Below are positions 6,797-8,591 of a DNA stretch of 8,591 nt, one piece after another. This DNA comes from Rickettsiales bacterium (GTDB lineage: Bacteria > Pseudomonadota > Alphaproteobacteria > Rickettsiales > UBA998). A model generated the notes under the pieces. That model did not search any database, was not told the origin of the DNA, and was given only the letters and a program-made list of their open reading frames with translations. Made by a program: the position numbers and the translations under genes. The DNA lies in NCBI GenBank assembly GCA_019749855.1, contig JAIEPI010000079.1, positions 1 to 8,591 of the forward strand. Reading direction: 5' to 3'. Position 1 is the first letter of the stretch. Each line of letters opens with the position of its first letter.

Positions 6797-7665
6797 GTGC
6801 TATTCCTATCCTGCCATCGTTGATGCACCCAGAACCAGTCGTGCGGTCTTTCACGAATCCATGCTTCAAACTGGTGATGAATACGTTGCATCACCAGCGC
6901 ATCATCGGCTTGATTCATGCCAGATGAACAATCAATGGACAAGAGTTGCATACGATAGACATCGTTCTCACCACGTAGAATACGCGCCTGTAGAAGGACA
7001 GCTCCCATTTTTCGAGCGAGTTGAACACATAGCAATGAGGTCATGGCCGGTGCGTGGAAGAAGGGCAGCGCCACGCCACGATTTTCCTTTTGATCAACCA
7101 GCATACCCACCGGCTGACCTTGTTGCAGTGCTCGTATTATCTGGCGAACACCCGTGGAGCCTTTGGCGAACGCTGCTTTTACGTAACGCGAACGTATCTT
7201 GATAATCAGGCGATTCACCAGGCGATTATTCGCTGGACGGTACATGACACTCAGCGGCACTCCAGCCTGATGGGCGCAAAGAGCCACACACTCCCAATGG
7301 CTGATATGCCCAGTAATCACAATGATTCGCTTGGAAGCCCGATGCAGCTGTTGCAGAAGCAGCGCGTCGTCTGGGCTGATAAAAGGAAGGAATGACGCTG
7401 TGCCAAGCTTCGGAAACTCAGCGAGAATACGTCCAAATCCTTGCCACATTTGACGCAGAGACTCCTGCTGTTGGCTCACTGATAACTCGGGCAGAGCCAA
7501 GGCAAGATTCCGTTTGGCCACAAGGTGAGCCGGTAATCTTGGCCCAATACTATATGCCAGTGCGGAGCCGATACGGCGGCTAAGGCCAAGGGGCAGAACG
7601 GAAAACAGCGCATAGGCCAGGAAGGCCGGAGTTGCAAAAAGTAGGGTCTTTAACGATGAGATCAT
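6793..7665 (-). CDS. LpxL/HtrB-type lipid A late acyltransferase
   Basis: Inner-membrane acyltransferase that adds a secondary acyl chain from acyl-ACP to a lipid A precursor. Seen (290 residues from the ATG at 7665): an N-terminal hydrophobic anchor, SLKTLLFATPAFLAYALFSVLPL; the catalytic HX4E motif H120-ISHW-E125 in ITGHISHWE; SVMYRPANNRLVNRLI; GMLVDQKENRGVALPFFHAPAMTS (the substrate-binding block with a DQ pair and PFF); and a C-terminal RPHDWFWVHQRW. Many members read GHFGNWE; here it is GHISHWE, with the catalytic pair kept. I chose 7665 because this ATG overlaps the lpxK stop as ATGA. In-frame ATGs at 7677 and 7707 would lengthen it by 4 or 14 residues and cannot be excluded. The position directly after lpxK supports a lipid A role. 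The acyl chain and position cannot be predicted, so no symbol is given. Confidence 0.92.
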   Translation of the reverse strand: MISSLKTLLFATPAFLAYALFSVLPLGLSRRIGSALAYSIGPRLPAHLVAKRNLALALPELSVSQQQESLRQMWQGFGRILAEFPKLGTASFLPFISPDDALLLQQLHRASKRIIVITGHISHWECVALCAHQAGVPLSVMYRPANNRLVNRLIIKIRSRYVKAAFAKGSTGVRQIIRALQQGQPVGMLVDQKENRGVALPFFHAPAMTSLLCVQLARKMGAVLLQARILRGENDVYRMQLLSIDCSSGMNQADDALVMQRIHHQFEAWIRERPHDWFWVHQRWQDRNST

Positions 7666-8591
7666 CTCACGGCGCATAATTTCGTCAGCCACGCGTTTAG
7701 CCACCATTGTGAGCGCGTATCAAACTCCAGCGTGACCGGTAGTACCTGAATGCGAGTTTGCCAGACTTTGGGCAGGCGCCGGTGATCTTTTTGCGTGGTG
7801 ATCAAGGCCGCATTCGCCCGCTCGGCGCGTTCAGCGAGGCTTTGCAGCTCGGCTTCACGATAGGGATGGTGATCGGCAAAGCGGGCGGTGCCAGCCAGCT
7901 CGGCGCCCGCGCCGTGCAATGTATCAAAGAATTTCTGCGGCCTGCCAATGCCGGCAAAGGCCAGCCAGCGCGTGGCAGCAACATCAAGTGAATCTAATTG
8001 AGGCACCAGCGCGGCAAGTAACACTGGCGTGTTTACGCATTTTTTCGCGATGTGCTGGCGATCTTCTCCGATGACGACGACGGCATCCGCGCGTGCCAAA
8101 GCGGCCGCCCACGGCTCACGTAGCGGGCCTGCGGGCAAGCAACGTTCATTGCCCAGGCCATAGCCACCATCCACCACCAGCAGGGAGCCTGTTTTGTGCA
8201 GCGACGGATTCTGCAAGCCATCATCCATCAGCACCACCGAGGCACCACTCGCGTCTATTTGTGGCATGGCGGCGACGCGGTGGCGTGCAATCCATGTGGG
8301 TGCACTCTCTGCCAGAAGTAATGGTTCGTCGCCCACCTGTGATGCGTCATGGTGCCGTGGATCGACCTGCAATGGCCCAGCGAATGATCCCCCATAGCCA
8401 CGGCTGAGGATGCAAGGCGTTTGACCCATCGTTTGAAGCAGCGTCGCCAGTGCAAGCACGGTAGGTGTTTTACCGGCACCACCAGCAACCACATTGCCGA
8501 CACAGAGCACGGGTAGTGACGAGACATAAGGCTGAATGGACTGTGCTCGCTTTATAGAAACTGCTTGATAGAGCCATGACACAGGACATAA
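7662..8591 (-). CDS. lpxK: Tetraacyldisaccharide 4'-kinase (lipid A), 5'-partial
   Basis: Phosphorylates the 4' position of the tetraacyl disaccharide 1-phosphate to make lipid IVA, at the cytoplasmic face of the inner membrane. Seen: VLCVGNVVAGGAGKTPTVLALA, a P-loop (GGAGKTPT) typical of LpxK; ILSRGYGG; VGDEPLLLA; the acidic motif MDDGLQNPSL; NERCLPAGPLREP; FAGIGRPQKFF; HHPYREAEL; and TTQKDHRRLP, the LpxK C-domain signature usually ending TEKDxxRLP. About 310 codons are visible. The first possible start is a GTG at 8582, but the frame stays open through the window edge (L-C-P-V-S-W-L-Y), and family members have a membrane-associated N-terminal stretch before this point. The true start is therefore probably beyond 8591. 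The stop overlaps the acyltransferase start. The operon promoter lies outside the window; in relatives waaA is often just upstream. Confidence 0.95.
   Translation of the reverse strand, partial: LCPVSWLYQAVSIKRAQSIQPYVSSLPVLCVGNVVAGGAGKTPTVLALATLLQTMGQTPCILSRGYGGSFAGPLQVDPRHHDASQVGDEPLLLAESAPTWIARHRVAAMPQIDASGASVVLMDDGLQNPSLHKTGSLLVVDGGYGLGNERCLPAGPLREPWAAALARADAVVVIGEDRQHIAKKCVNTPVLLAALVPQLDSLDVAATRWLAFAGIGRPQKFFDTLHGAGAELAGTARFADHHPYREAELQSLAERAERANAALITTQKDHRRLPKVWQTRIQVLPVTLEFDTRSQWWLNAWLTKLCAVR

Noticed and set aside
6795..7395. Two plus-strand open frames (6795-7202 and 7054-7395) opposite the acyltransferase
   Set aside because: They are shadows of the LpxL-type gene, whose catalytic motifs are intact on the minus strand; their peptides look like random basic sequence.
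8580..8582. GTG as the lpxK start
   Set aside because: The frame remains open to the window edge and LpxK normally has more N-terminal sequence before this point, so the gene is treated as partial.

Overview
The window looks like ordinary core chromosome of a mid-GC alphaproteobacterium. This is inferred from the alphaproteobacterial flavour of TrmL, oxygen-dependent HemF and LpxK (DDGLQNPSL motif), and from an lpxK-lpxL pair typical of a Gram-negative outer membrane. I cannot name a genus. I saw no rRNA, tRNA, CRISPR array, insertion sequence or phage gene.

Layout: (1) 1-4064, plus strand: the C-terminal part of a membrane-anchored FlaA1/CapD-type nucleotide-sugar 4,6-dehydratase (N-terminus outside the window), then purH (last two steps of IMP synthesis) and ilvC (ketol-acid reductoisomerase), which has its own promoter candidate. 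(2) 4078-4878, minus strand: a single type IV prepilin-like protein, convergent with ilvC. (3) 4879-4973: an AT-rich divergent spacer with an 18-bp operator-like palindrome. (4) 4974-6456, plus strand: trmL (tRNA wobble 2'-O-methyltransferase) and hemF (coproporphyrinogen III oxidase). (5) 6457-6481: a hairpin between convergent genes. (6) 6476-8591, minus strand: lpxK (N-terminus outside the window), an LpxL-type lipid A acyltransferase, and a small two-helix membrane protein of unknown function. The last three genes are joined by two ATGA stop/start overlaps and read as one lipid A operon.

The genes serve separate housekeeping pathways: purine, branched-chain amino acid, haem, tRNA modification and lipid A synthesis. 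The one clearly linked set is lpxK-lpxL-small membrane protein. I did not find a convincing new multi-gene system. The points most worth a second look are an extra segment of about 30 residues in HemF whose DNA carries two adjacent palindromes, the orphan prepilin with its palindromic upstream region, and the unknown membrane protein translationally coupled to the lipid A acyltransferase.
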